Source: a virus
DNA: 20,000 nucleotides
Reading direction: 5' to 3' (one strand)
IMG/VR virus record: IMGVR_UViG_3300048784_000182
Coordinates: 1 to 20,000 of that record
Of the stretch, positions 6,807-13,017 are shown in pieces. A program made the translations under genes and the position numbers. Position 1 is the stretch's first letter; the number at the start of each line of letters is the position of its first letter. The notes under the pieces are model-generated. The model did not search any database, was not told the DNA's origin, and saw nothing but the letters and a program-made list of their open reading frames with translations.

Positions 6807-7364
6807 ATGAAAGAACAACTTAGAGCACTTAAACTCAACTTAAAAGAAATCGCTAAAGAAATCAAGAACCAAAAGAAGATCCGTAAGCTTCACCATCCTC
6901 ATCACGACAAGTACAAGGGTGACTACCATGTCCTCTTACTTAGATCTGAATTCAGGCACAAGCACATTGCCTACTGTCTAGCGAGAGGTCGCGCCATCGA
7001 GAAGATCGACAGCGGCAAGCCAGACATGGAGCGCGTTGAATGGATCTTAAAGACGATGCAGCCAGAATCCAAAGAGAAGCTGTATGTCGTCGTTAACGAG
7101 ACGCTCACCCCTTCTCAGCAAGCTGTCCAATCTGCCCACGCAGTAGCAGAATTCTTGAGAAAGAATCCCCACACTATGTGGTCCAACGGGTACCTAATTC
7201 TGCTTAAGGATAAGCCGGGTTACGGCGGAAACATGAGACCCTATCTGTATAGCAATATGGAATATGCAGAATTTATCGAGCCAGATCTCGACAACAAAGT
7301 AACTGCGTACGCATGCTTCGGTCAACATGTAGAGAAACAGATGAAGGATAGAAAATTAGTATAA
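6807..7364 (+). CDS. Peptidyl-tRNA hydrolase 2 (Pth2)-like protein with a basic N-terminal extension
   Basis: 185 aa. The C-terminal half begins KLYVVVNETLTPSQQAVQSA and continues HAVAEFLRKNP, the opening strand, Gln-rich turn and helix typical of the Pth2 fold (compare VVR..L..GQ.A.Q..HA in the family). Pth2 enzymes free tRNA from stalled peptidyl-tRNA. The first 60 residues are strongly basic and His-rich (KEIKNQKKIRKLHHPHHDKY) and may bind RNA. The ATG at 6807 has a good AGGAG site eight bases upstream. The gene sits between the two tRNA genes and ends as the RNA2 promoter begins, so an RNA-related job is plausible. Family assignment rests on the motif pattern only; active-site residues were not verified. 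Confidence 0.62.
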   Translation: MKEQLRALKLNLKEIAKEIKNQKKIRKLHHPHHDKYKGDYHVLLLRSEFRHKHIAYCLARGRAIEKIDSGKPDMERVEWILKTMQPESKEKLYVVVNETLTPSQQAVQSAHAVAEFLRKNPHTMWSNGYLILLKDKPGYGGNMRPYLYSNMEYAEFIEPDLDNKVTAYACFGQHVEKQMKDRKLV

Positions 7365-7365
7365 T
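7360..7365 (+). promoter_or_regulatory. -10 promoter for RNA2 and the amber tRNA
   Basis: AG-TATAAT overlapping the stop codon of the Pth2-like gene. The predicted first base, after a six-base gap, is 7372, the first base of the RNA2 closing stem. No -35 is visible. Confidence 0.6.
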
Positions 7366-7371
7366 GATCTC

Positions 7372-7524
7372 GTGCGGCATCTCGGATAGACGAGAAAACC
7401 GTTGGGAATGACCTAAATAAAGACGCTAAACAGCCCGGGGCTTTTCTAGAAGTGCCTTTCATAATACCGGGGATAGGCGGAGACACACCTCCAAGGTCAG
7501 TGAGACTCGAAAACTCACCCGCAC
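7372..7524 (+). ncRNA. RNA2: predicted structured RNA with tRNA-like outline, unknown family
   Basis: About 153 nt with no supported ORF, lying between a -10 element and the amber tRNA. GTGCGG (7372-7377) pairs with CCGCAC (7519-7524). Two bases later comes a hairpin TCTCG/CGAGA (7380-7384, 7391-7395) with a GATAGA loop, as in RNA1. Inside, TGACCT (7409-7414) pairs with AGGTCA (7494-7499), CCCGG (7434-7438) with CCGGG (7467-7471), and GGAG (7479-7482) with CTCC (7489-7492). A 3' hairpin GTGAG/CTCAC (7500-7504, 7514-7518) with TCGAAA in its loop abuts the closing stem without a gap, like a T-arm. I see no tmRNA-style tag reading frame. It is probably co-transcribed with the tRNA. Confidence 0.58.
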
Positions 7525-7537
7525 ACAATTTTAATAT

Positions 7538-7614
7538 GCTTCCGTAGTTCAGAGGCCTAGAACGGGGATCTCTAAAATCCTGCGGCATCGGTTCGAATCC
7601 GATCGGAAGCACCA
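7538..7614 (+). tRNA. tRNA-Sup(CTA), amber-codon-reading tRNA
   Basis: A well-formed cloverleaf. Acceptor GCTTCCG/CGGAAGC (7538-7544, 7604-7610), discriminator A and encoded CCA (7612-7614). D-arm GTTC/GAAC with loop AGAGGCCTA. Anticodon stem GGGAT/ATCCT (7565-7569, 7577-7581) and the seven-base loop CTCTAAA, giving anticodon CTA (7572-7574), which reads UAG. T-arm ATCGG/CCGAT with the canonical loop TTCGAAT. The variable loop is short (five bases), so it is not a Leu, Ser or bacterial Tyr type; the charged amino acid cannot be told. TAG still ends several genes in this window, so the tRNA would act as a suppressor on them. Confidence 0.9.
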
Positions 7615-7617
7615 ATC

Positions 7618-8361
7618 TTAAGTAACCCACCAATCACTGTATGGATTTTTTGGATGTGGCTGATAATAGATCTCAGCCACACCTCCCATCCCGCTTGGGA
7701 AATCTTCGTACAACCTATTCTTCCAAATCCTAAAAGCAAACCAGTTGAGGATTGAAACTTTACTAACGTTATTTCCTAGATGCCACGCAAGTCTTCGAGG
7801 ATCTGCTTGATTAGTAGGAGTTCCAAGGCAACTGAACAGCAAGACCATCATGCTATATGTATACAGTGGGAATGCAGCGAGTCTTATCATATAATGCATG
7901 GGATTTTTCATGCTAGGAAATGCGGCAGAAATCATCGCGCACACTAGCTGGGGTTGTCTGAACATGAAGGAATCGCCTGTCCACATCCCAGGATCTTCAT
8001 TGTTGAGGCATCCAAAATTCTTGATCATGCACTTTAGAAATATCCTCGGGATAGAGGTAATTCCTAACTCCATGCAGCCGTTCAACGTACCATAGTAATC
8101 GTCTACCTGTTCTTGCCCGTCATTTTGGCCAACTGGAACTCGGCACAATGCCCCTTTGGGGGTAATGCACGAGTTGATTCGGGCAGCAAAATCGTCAATG
8201 TCATTTTGAGTTGCATACCCATGCTTCTTTAGCATGATGAAGTATTCAGATGTGTACATAGGACCGTTATCAGAACCACCGACAGTGCCGGGGGAAACAG
8301 GCTCTGGGGCTAAAAGGTTATTACCGTCGATATAAGGTTGGAAATCGCTTTTAATAGTCAT
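7618..8361 (-). CDS. Hypothetical protein, 247 aa
   Basis: I do not recognise this protein. It is rich in aromatic residues, Cys and Met, with notable stretches DNGPMYTSEYFIML (31-44), VDDYYGTLNGC (86-96) and a hydrophobic segment about 160-180 (LAAFPLYTYSMMVLLFSCLG) that could be one membrane or buried helix. The C-terminal end is Trp/Pro-rich. It stands alone on the minus strand between the amber tRNA, three bases past its end, and the divergent 8374-8613 region. The ATG at 8359-8361 has no Shine-Dalgarno but a TAAAAT exactly six bases upstream. Enzyme-like in composition, but no catalytic motif can be named. Confidence 0.85.
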   Translation of the reverse strand: MTIKSDFQPYIDGNNLLAPEPVSPGTVGGSDNGPMYTSEYFIMLKKHGYATQNDIDDFAARINSCITPKGALCRVPVGQNDGQEQVDDYYGTLNGCMELGITSIPRIFLKCMIKNFGCLNNEDPGMWTGDSFMFRQPQLVCAMISAAFPSMKNPMHYMIRLAAFPLYTYSMMVLLFSCLGTPTNQADPRRLAWHLGNNVSKVSILNWFAFRIWKNRLYEDFPSGMGGVAEIYYQPHPKNPYSDWWVT

Positions 8362-8367
8362 ATGACT

Positions 8368-8373
8368 ATTTTA
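8368..8373 (-). promoter_or_regulatory. Extended -10 for the leaderless 247-aa gene
   Basis: TGT-TAAAAT read leftward, then AGTCAT, then the ATG ending at 8361. No -35 at 17-18 bases. Confidence 0.5.
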
Positions 8374-8433
8374 ACATAGTTTTATAGTTGCCCTCTTTAG
8401 CTCCTAAGTTATAAGGTCCTCTCCGTCCCCTAC

Positions 8434-8473
8434 TTCGCTCTTCGAAGAAGAGCGAACAGCGCGCTTGCGCGCT
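8434..8473. repeat. Two tandem perfect hairpins in the divergent intergenic region
   Basis: TTCGCTCTT (8434-8442) pairs with AAGAGCGAA (8448-8456) around a five-base loop, nine perfect pairs. Immediately after, AGCGCG (8458-8463) pairs with CGCGCT (8468-8473) around CTTG. Neither has a T-run, so simple terminators are unlikely. They sit between divergent genes, where a terminator would not be expected. Possible roles are part of a small RNA or a protein-binding site. No gene is visible in 8374-8493. Confidence 0.7.
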
Positions 8474-8493
8474 TAAGCGATTGTTAGAATGGA

Positions 8494-8499
8494 TAGAAT
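8494..8499 (+). promoter_or_regulatory. Possible -10 element for RNA3
   Basis: TAGAAT, the same hexamer as at the SF2 helicase start, five to six bases before the RNA3 closing stem. A second TAGAAT lies ten bases upstream. Weak evidence. Confidence 0.35.
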
Positions 8500-8504
8500 A
8501 GATA

Positions 8505-8585
8505 GGTTGGGGTAAGTACTCTCTTATGATACCCGCGAACAATGCACTTTTAACTCAGTACCCAAAATATTTTTACCCCGCAACC
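8505..8585 (+). ncRNA. RNA3: possible small structured RNA upstream of dUTPase
   Basis: About 80 nt. GGTTG plus GGGTAA at 8505 onward can pair with TTACCC and CAACC ending at 8585, eleven pairs with a two-base bulge. GTACT just inside pairs with AGTAC. The GGGTA segment also has other partners (TACCC near 8529 and 8559), so alternative folds are possible. It ends 17 bases before the dUTPase -10 element. No ORF of note. It resembles RNA1 and RNA2 only in having a closing stem at the predicted first base. Confidence 0.35.
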
Positions 8586-8601
8586 ATGAAAAATTACTCA
8601 G

Positions 8602-8607
8602 TATAAA
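8602..8607 (+). promoter_or_regulatory. -10 element for leaderless dUTPase mRNA
   Basis: TATAAA, within TATAAATA (which equals the T4 late promoter consensus), followed at six bases by the ATG at 8614. No Shine-Dalgarno and no -35. Confidence 0.5.
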
Positions 8608-8613
8608 TAACCC

Positions 8614-9129
8614 ATGAACAACGATAATAGGGATGAAGTACTGGCTAAGGTGAAAGAGAACTATTTTAAGATTGAAGTTGAAGTGCTCAACGGCGGCAAG
8701 TTGCCGCACAAGGTCAATCGTACTGATGCCGGTTTTGATCTCTACGCTACAGAGGATGTCACCATCTTCCCTGGACAGGTCCAGAAGCATCCCCTCAACA
8801 TCAGGATGAAGCTTCCCGCAGGTACTTGGGGTAATATCACCTCCAAGTCTGGTCTTGGTGCTAAGGGTCTTCTAGTGTATGCTGGCGTGATCGACCAAGA
8901 GTATCGCGGCATTCCGCATGTGGTCATGTCTAATATTTGGGTGATGCAGTCCATCGACCCAGAAGGCTTCCCACTGATGCGGGTTGAGCCAATCATAGTT
9001 AAAAAAGGTGAGAAGCTCGCTCAACTCATCATGAATCCATATTCGCCAGAGTATTACATTGAGCATGTTGAAACTGTTGATACGAATACTGTGCGCGGAG
9101 CTGGTGGCTTTGGAAGTACGGGCAAATGA
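8614..9129 (+). CDS. dut: dUTPase (dUTP diphosphatase)
   Basis: 171 aa, trimeric dUTPase family, converting dUTP to dUMP and pyrophosphate to keep uracil out of DNA and supply dTMP synthesis. All five motifs are in order: DAGFDLYA (motif 1, about 38-45), SKSGLGAKG (2), AGVIDQEYRG (3, with the catalytic Asp), KGEKLAQLIM (4) and the C-terminal RGAGGFGSTG (5). Motif 2 has SKSG where PRSG is usual. A short insertion between motifs 3 and 4 (MQSIDPEGFPLMR) makes it longer than the common 150 aa. About 20 extra residues precede the domain. The stop overlaps the next start as ATGA, so the two are co-translated. Confidence 0.94.
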   Translation: MNNDNRDEVLAKVKENYFKIEVEVLNGGKLPHKVNRTDAGFDLYATEDVTIFPGQVQKHPLNIRMKLPAGTWGNITSKSGLGAKGLLVYAGVIDQEYRGIPHVVMSNIWVMQSIDPEGFPLMRVEPIIVKKGEKLAQLIMNPYSPEYYIEHVETVDTNTVRGAGGFGSTGK

Positions 9130-9491
9130 ATCACGTTCATACGCCGATCACAACCTTGGCATCAGGGACTTCAATTTCTGTCCCTATTTATATCACTAGG
9201 GACCCTGATAACATTGTTCTTATTAAGTCATTCCATGTGAGTTCAACTGGAAGATTTAAGTTTACATTGCTATCTGGATCTACAGTGATCATGATTCTCT
9301 ATACGTCTGATACGACTTTTAATGTGGAATCTCACTTTGATCGAGAAGTGAACCCAATGGATAACCTCCGTATCTTTGTTCAAAATTTGGATCGTATATC
9401 AGTTGACGCTCACGTATTTCTTAACTATGAAGACACTTATCAGAAGTATAGTAATCAGTTTCATAGTTCCCTAGAGAACCATCTTACATAA
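9126..9491 (+). CDS. Hypothetical beta-rich protein, 121 aa
   Basis: Unrecognised. The ATG overlaps the dUTPase stop (ATGA). The sequence alternates hydrophobic and polar residues through most of its length, with many Thr, Ser, Val and Ile, typical of a small beta-sandwich; examples are FKFTLLSGSTVIMILYT (about 44-60) and LRIFVQNLDRISVDAHVFL (about 81-99). The C-terminal 20 residues are polar and Tyr/Gln/Asn-rich. A small virion or ligand-binding domain is possible, but nothing specific supports it. The gene is followed by the -10 element at 9505. Confidence 0.78.
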   Translation: MNHVHTPITTLASGTSISVPIYITRDPDNIVLIKSFHVSSTGRFKFTLLSGSTVIMILYTSDTTFNVESHFDREVNPMDNLRIFVQNLDRISVDAHVFLNYEDTYQKYSNQFHSSLENHLT

Positions 9492-9504
9492 TGTTCTAAC
9501 TGAG

Positions 9505-9510
9505 TATAAT
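9505..9510 (+). promoter_or_regulatory. -10 promoter for the methyltransferase gene
   Basis: AG-TATAAT. An in-frame ATG at 9509 overlaps the hexamer, so it cannot be in the transcript. Predicted transcription starts near 9517, just before a GGGAG ribosome site. A palindrome GCTCC-CACG-GGAGC (9511-9524) overlaps the predicted start and could be an operator. Confidence 0.5.
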
Positions 9511-9529
9511 GCTCCCACGGGAGCACACC

Positions 9530-10285
9530 TTGGACAATTACTCTAACATTTTTCAAACAAACGTCAGGATTAACAATCTAGACGCCCTTTCTCCGGACGC
9601 CATCTGGCCGAAAAATACAGAAATTACTATTACCCGTATCCCAATTAGAAAGCGTGATGGCTTCGACCCTGATAAGTTCAAGGAGTTCGCGGCTAAACTT
9701 AAGAGTCACATGGTCCCAAATGGTATCGTATTCCTTGTTTGCTATGCTCCCATAGAAGCCAAGTGGCGTCCATTTGAGATTGCTAAGATGATGGTTGATG
9801 AGGGTTTTACTCACATAGACAATATAGTCATTAAGAAGACTTGGTTTCCTGGTAAGCGTTCAGAAACTAACTTAGTCAACTCACATGAGTATGTCTTGCA
9901 TTTTTGTAACGGCGACGTGTGGAAATTGGATCGCCTGCCAATCAGGCAGTACATGAAGATTGACAATGAGATATCTTGTCCAGGTAATACCTGGGAGATT
10001 GAGACTGGTTCTCTAGATGAGGCATATCCGGTTGACCTTGCTGAACTCCTGATACGAATGACTGATTGCCTTCCGGGCTCAGTAATCTTTGATCCTTATT
10101 GTGGTGGAACAGGGTCACTTAGAGCTGCACTTAAGTTAGGTCATAGTTTCTTTGGGTTTGAGCAAGATTCCAAGCAGATTAAAAAGTACGAAAAGGTAGT
10201 AAAAGAATATAATAAGGAGATGGACAATGCCGTTAGGAAATACGCCAAACCAAATAAGTCAGGCCGTTCAAAATCTAATAAGTAG
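9530..10285 (+). CDS. Divergent DNA N-methyltransferase (beta-class order), motif IV degenerate
   Basis: 251 aa from TTG at 9530, which has GGGAG six bases upstream; the longer frame from ATG 9509 is rejected because that codon lies in the -10. The C-terminal half has ELLIRMTDCLPGSVIFDPYC followed by GGTGSLRAALKLGHSFFGFE, the SAM-binding motif I region (DPYCGGTGS at 188-196) and acidic motif II. Upstream are NGIVFLVCYAP and NSHEYVLHF, usual in type II N6-adenine/N4-cytosine enzymes with circular order IV-then-I. The catalytic DPPY/SPPY expected near the N-terminus is replaced by TRIPIRKRDG, so activity is doubtful. TAG stop. The last 59 bases overlap the next gene. Confidence 0.78.
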   Translation: MDNYSNIFQTNVRINNLDALSPDAIWPKNTEITITRIPIRKRDGFDPDKFKEFAAKLKSHMVPNGIVFLVCYAPIEAKWRPFEIAKMMVDEGFTHIDNIVIKKTWFPGKRSETNLVNSHEYVLHFCNGDVWKLDRLPIRQYMKIDNEISCPGNTWEIETGSLDEAYPVDLAELLIRMTDCLPGSVIFDPYCGGTGSLRAALKLGHSFFGFEQDSKQIKKYEKVVKEYNKEMDNAVRKYAKPNKSGRSKSNK

Positions 10286-10673
10286 TGGATTGTTCGCGCA
10301 ACCCGCAAATTTGACTTTGCCAAGCATGACAACAACGAACATATATCCTTCGATGCGCCCTCTCTTTACAGTTAAAGCCGGAAAGGCCTTACACAATAAG
10401 ATACATAATTTGGTTCATCAAAGAGATGAAAATCATGGCGGTCCAGTAGTGTTAACTGAGTTTTTAGCAAAATTGGGTCACAAATCGGCTAAAAAGGCAT
10501 TAACCAATGGCACTATAAGTTATCGTAGAGTTATAGATCTAGTTATGTTTATGGGCAGTACTTGTAGTCAAAGTACAGTCATTGAAGGTGCTAAAAAAAT
10601 AGCTTCAGCTATAAATGACTTAGCAGAAAAAGGCTATATCACTGGGGGCAATGGTGCCTCTCAGTGTTATTAG
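10227..10673 (+). CDS. Hypothetical protein, 148 aa
   Basis: Unrecognised. The ATG at 10227 has an AGGAG site seven bases upstream, inside the methyltransferase gene, so the 59-base overlap is real. The N-terminal 45 residues are Ser/Thr/Pro/Asn-rich and probably flexible. From about 50 on the protein is helical and basic, with HNKIHNLVHQRDENHGG, LAKLGHKSAKKAL and a C-terminal GAKKIASAINDLAEKGYI, the latter suggesting a winged-helix-like end. DNA binding is possible. It ends in TAG and overlaps the following 56-aa gene by 23 bases. Confidence 0.8.
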   Translation: MPLGNTPNQISQAVQNLISSGLFAQPANLTLPSMTTTNIYPSMRPLFTVKAGKALHNKIHNLVHQRDENHGGPVVLTEFLAKLGHKSAKKALTNGTISYRRVIDLVMFMGSTCSQSTVIEGAKKIASAINDLAEKGYITGGNGASQCY

Positions 10674-10821
10674 TTTAGACGCCAGTCTTCCAGAAGACTC
10701 TAGATTTGTTGTTGTATCCTATATAGCTGTAACCGATGCAGGACAAAAGTATCTGGAGACGAATCACACTAGTCTATTCTTTCCAGAAGGCGGAATGCCC
10801 AAAAAAGTTGGAGATCAATAA
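10651..10821 (+). CDS. Small hypothetical protein, 56 aa
   Basis: A short gene in the +1 frame, beginning MVPLSVISLDASLPEDS and continuing RFVVVSYIAVTDAGQKYLET, with a hydrophobic beta core (FVVVSYIAV) and an ending GGMPKKVGDQ. A G-rich stretch (GGGGG) lies two bases before the ATG. It fills the only gap between the 148-aa gene and GroEL, and its TAA shares a base with the GroEL ATG (TAATG), the typical arrangement for translational coupling. The residue composition is protein-like, while the other frames here are Cys/Arg-rich or stopped, which supports this frame. Function unknown. Confidence 0.7.
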   Translation: MVPLSVISLDASLPEDSRFVVVSYIAVTDAGQKYLETNHTSLFFPEGGMPKKVGDQ

Positions 10822-12542
10822 TGATTTACGAGAAGAGCAAAGCAAAGAGTATTACGGCAGATCGCGCAAAGATCCGTAAGATTGTTAGCGATACTATTAC
10901 TGAAATGGCTCAGATTGTGGGAGCTACCCTTGGACCTGGTGGTAGACCAGTGATTCTAGAGCGCGATGGCTTGTCTCCACTTGTTACGAAGGATGGAGTG
11001 ACAGTTGCAAAAACTCTCGGAATGGCAAATGCTGAAGCTAATATTATTATCGAGTCCGCCAAAGAAATCTGTCTCCGCACGGCTAAGCAAGCAGGCGATG
11101 GCACGACTACAGCTATTGTACTTGCTAGCGCAATTACTAAACACGGCTTGGATTTCCTAGATAACAATCCAAAGTACAACCCACAGAGAATGGTAAACGA
11201 GTTGAATGATCTATATGCCAATATAGTAGTTCCATTCTTAAAACAGCATGCTAAACCTGCCAAGGAACGTCATGAACTTATCAATGTTGCTACTATTAGT
11301 GCTAATGGAGATGTAGTTATCGCTGCTGCAGCCGTGGAAGCAGTTATCGCTGCTGGTGAAGATGGTCAGGTTCTCATTGAGGAAGCTGATGATTCAGGTA
11401 TTCGGGTAGAAACCATCGACGGTTGCATCGTTACCAGTGGTCTTAAAGATATTGGTTCTATCGGTCTAGCATTCATTAACGATCGTTCCTCACAACAGGC
11501 CAAGATGGATAATGGACTTGTATTCTTGTATGACGGCACGATGAATGACTTAAAGGTTCCTGCGGCCATTCAACAAGCTGTGGAAGGTACTGAATTCTAT
11601 GGCAAGCCTATTTTAGTTTTTGCTCATGGCTTCTCAGATATCGTCTTGGATAAGTTTGCCAAGAATTCCAAGGGCGGATACATGGTTGTTCCCGTAAAGA
11701 CCCCATTGGGTGGTGTTGCCAACTCGCGCTCTATGTTCCTGTACGATATGGCGGCTTACACGGATGCTGATGTCGTAGATCCAGGTAACTTAGATAGTTA
11801 TGTTAGTGGAGAGAACCTTGAGGAATCGTTTGGCTCCTTCATAACTGCAAAGATTAACATGTTTGAGACTTTCGTTACAAGCGAAATTGATCACGAGAAG
11901 ATTGAAGCTCGCATTGATGAACTTAAGTCAGTTATGTTAGTTGCACCTAGCGATCGTGAACGCATGTTTGCTAAGGCAGCAATTAGTAAGTTGACTGGCG
12001 GCGTATCGACTATCTGGGTTGGCGGTGGATCTGAACTTGAAGCTCGTGAGAAGAAAGCTCGCGTAGAGGACGCTGTTGAAGCTGTCCGTTCTGCTATTGC
12101 CGAGGGCATTATTCCTGGCGGCTGCGGTGTTCACCTAGTTCTTTCTGACTTAATTGCCCGTCACCCAAGACACGTTAAGTCATGGGATATCATGGTGAAG
12201 GCTCTCAGAGCTCCATTCGAAATGCTGCTGTCAAACTGCGGTGAGGATTTTGCAGATATCTGGAATGCTCTTGAACCTCACATAGTTGGCATGCAGGAAC
12301 CACCTAAGTTCATATTTGATGCAGACAAGCACTGCATTGTCGATCCCGAGCTTGCAGGAATTATTGAACCAGCTAAGGTGTGCAGAGTTAGTTTGGGCAA
12401 CGCGCTCTCGGTTGCATCCTTACTAATCACTCTCGGCGGCATTGTTGTGGTACCTCGTGACTTTGGTCTTGAGAATCAGTTGGCACTTAGTAAGCAAGCC
12501 TTCCAGGATATGATGGCGGGCGGTGGAGTTGGCCAAGAATAA
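10821..12542 (+). CDS. groEL: Phage group I chaperonin, GroEL-like
   Basis: 573 aa, a full-length GroEL-type ATP-driven folding chamber. The equatorial signatures are present: TLGPGGRP (36-43), TKDG (56-59, D58 matching GroEL D52), GDGTTT (92-97, D93 matching D87), and EKKARVEDAVEA (410-421, D417 matching the catalytic D398). The apical region (about 195-375) is very divergent: the YLSPYFIN strand that binds substrate and GroES in the host is replaced by IGLAFINDR. The tail is MMAGGGVGQE rather than GGM repeats. No GroES gene is seen in the window. Phage chaperonins of this kind are known from large phages such as EL and OBP. The start has GGAG upstream and is coupled to the 56-aa gene. Confidence 0.95.
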   Translation: MIYEKSKAKSITADRAKIRKIVSDTITEMAQIVGATLGPGGRPVILERDGLSPLVTKDGVTVAKTLGMANAEANIIIESAKEICLRTAKQAGDGTTTAIVLASAITKHGLDFLDNNPKYNPQRMVNELNDLYANIVVPFLKQHAKPAKERHELINVATISANGDVVIAAAAVEAVIAAGEDGQVLIEEADDSGIRVETIDGCIVTSGLKDIGSIGLAFINDRSSQQAKMDNGLVFLYDGTMNDLKVPAAIQQAVEGTEFYGKPILVFAHGFSDIVLDKFAKNSKGGYMVVPVKTPLGGVANSRSMFLYDMAAYTDADVVDPGNLDSYVSGENLEESFGSFITAKINMFETFVTSEIDHEKIEARIDELKSVMLVAPSDRERMFAKAAISKLTGGVSTIWVGGGSELEAREKKARVEDAVEAVRSAIAEGIIPGGCGVHLVLSDLIARHPRHVKSWDIMVKALRAPFEMLLSNCGEDFADIWNALEPHIVGMQEPPKFIFDADKHCIVDPELAGIIEPAKVCRVSLGNALSVASLLITLGGIVVVPRDFGLENQLALSKQAFQDMMAGGGVGQE

Positions 12543-12545
12543 TGA

Positions 12546-12551
12546 TATGAT
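12546..12551 (+). promoter_or_regulatory. Extended -10 for the leaderless membrane-protein gene
   Basis: TGA-TATGAT followed at six bases by the ATG at 12558. No Shine-Dalgarno lies between the GroEL stop and this start. Confidence 0.5.
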
Positions 12552-12557
12552 TGAATA

Positions 12558-13016
12558 ATGACTACCAAACAATTATTAATCATAGGCAGTATCGCGCTAG
12601 CAACCGCTTTTGCTTTTGGCAGATGGAGTGCGCCTGAAAAGGTGAAGATCCAAACTGTAGAAGTTGAGAAGAAGGTTGAAGATAAAAAGATCGCTGCCGA
12701 CGACCATAAGCTCACAACCATTACAGAGACTGATAAACCAGATGGTACAAAGGTGAAGACTACGGTGATTGCAGATGATCGCACATCTAAATCTGACGAT
12801 AAGACAGTAGATAAATCTACCAAGACTGAAACTAAAGAGATTGAGAAAAGTTCTAGCAAGCTTACGATTTCTCTCCTAGGAGCTGTTAACGTCACCGATC
12901 CCGGTCTTCCTACATATGGTATAGCTATCACGAGACCAATTTTAGGTCCAATTACTGTAGGCGCATTTGGCTTTCAAAATGGACTGGTTGGGGTGAGCAT
13001 AGGTCTTACCTTCTAA
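12558..13016 (+). CDS. Membrane-anchored phage protein, 152 aa
   Basis: One N-terminal hydrophobic segment (residues 5-21, LLIIGSIALATAFAFG) preceded by a lysine acts as a signal anchor. A long Lys/Asp/Thr-rich linker follows (25-103), with heptad-like VEVEKKVEDKK and DKSTKTETKEIEK stretches, probably extended or coiled outside the cytoplasm. The C-terminal 50 residues form a glycine-rich beta region (YGIAITRPILGPITVGAFGF and VGVSIGLTF). Proteins with this layout are common in phages but of unknown function; an envelope or lysis-related role (spanin-like) is possible, though no lipobox is present. The start appears leaderless. Confidence 0.82.
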   Translation: MTTKQLLIIGSIALATAFAFGRWSAPEKVKIQTVEVEKKVEDKKIAADDHKLTTITETDKPDGTKVKTTVIADDRTSKSDDKTVDKSTKTETKEIEKSSSKLTISLLGAVNVTDPGLPTYGIAITRPILGPITVGAFGFQNGLVGVSIGLTF

Positions 13017-13017
13017 T

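Noticed and set aside
7372-7524. RNA2 as a tmRNA
   Set aside because: No short tag frame ending in a typical hydrophobic LAA-type tail, and the pseudoknot set is missing; the tRNA-like ends remain of interest.
9509-9532. ATG at 9509 as start of the methyltransferase
   Set aside because: The codon overlaps the TATAAT hexamer and would lie upstream of the transcript; TTG at 9530 has a good GGGAG site.
10671-10823. TAG readthrough joining the 148-aa protein to GroEL (they share a frame)
   Set aside because: The linking translation is Cys/Arg-rich, contains further TAG codons, and a more protein-like 56-aa frame occupies the same bases.
10910-12134. Long minus-strand frames opposite GroEL
   Set aside because: Ser/Arg/Pro-rich shadows caused by the codon bias of the real gene.
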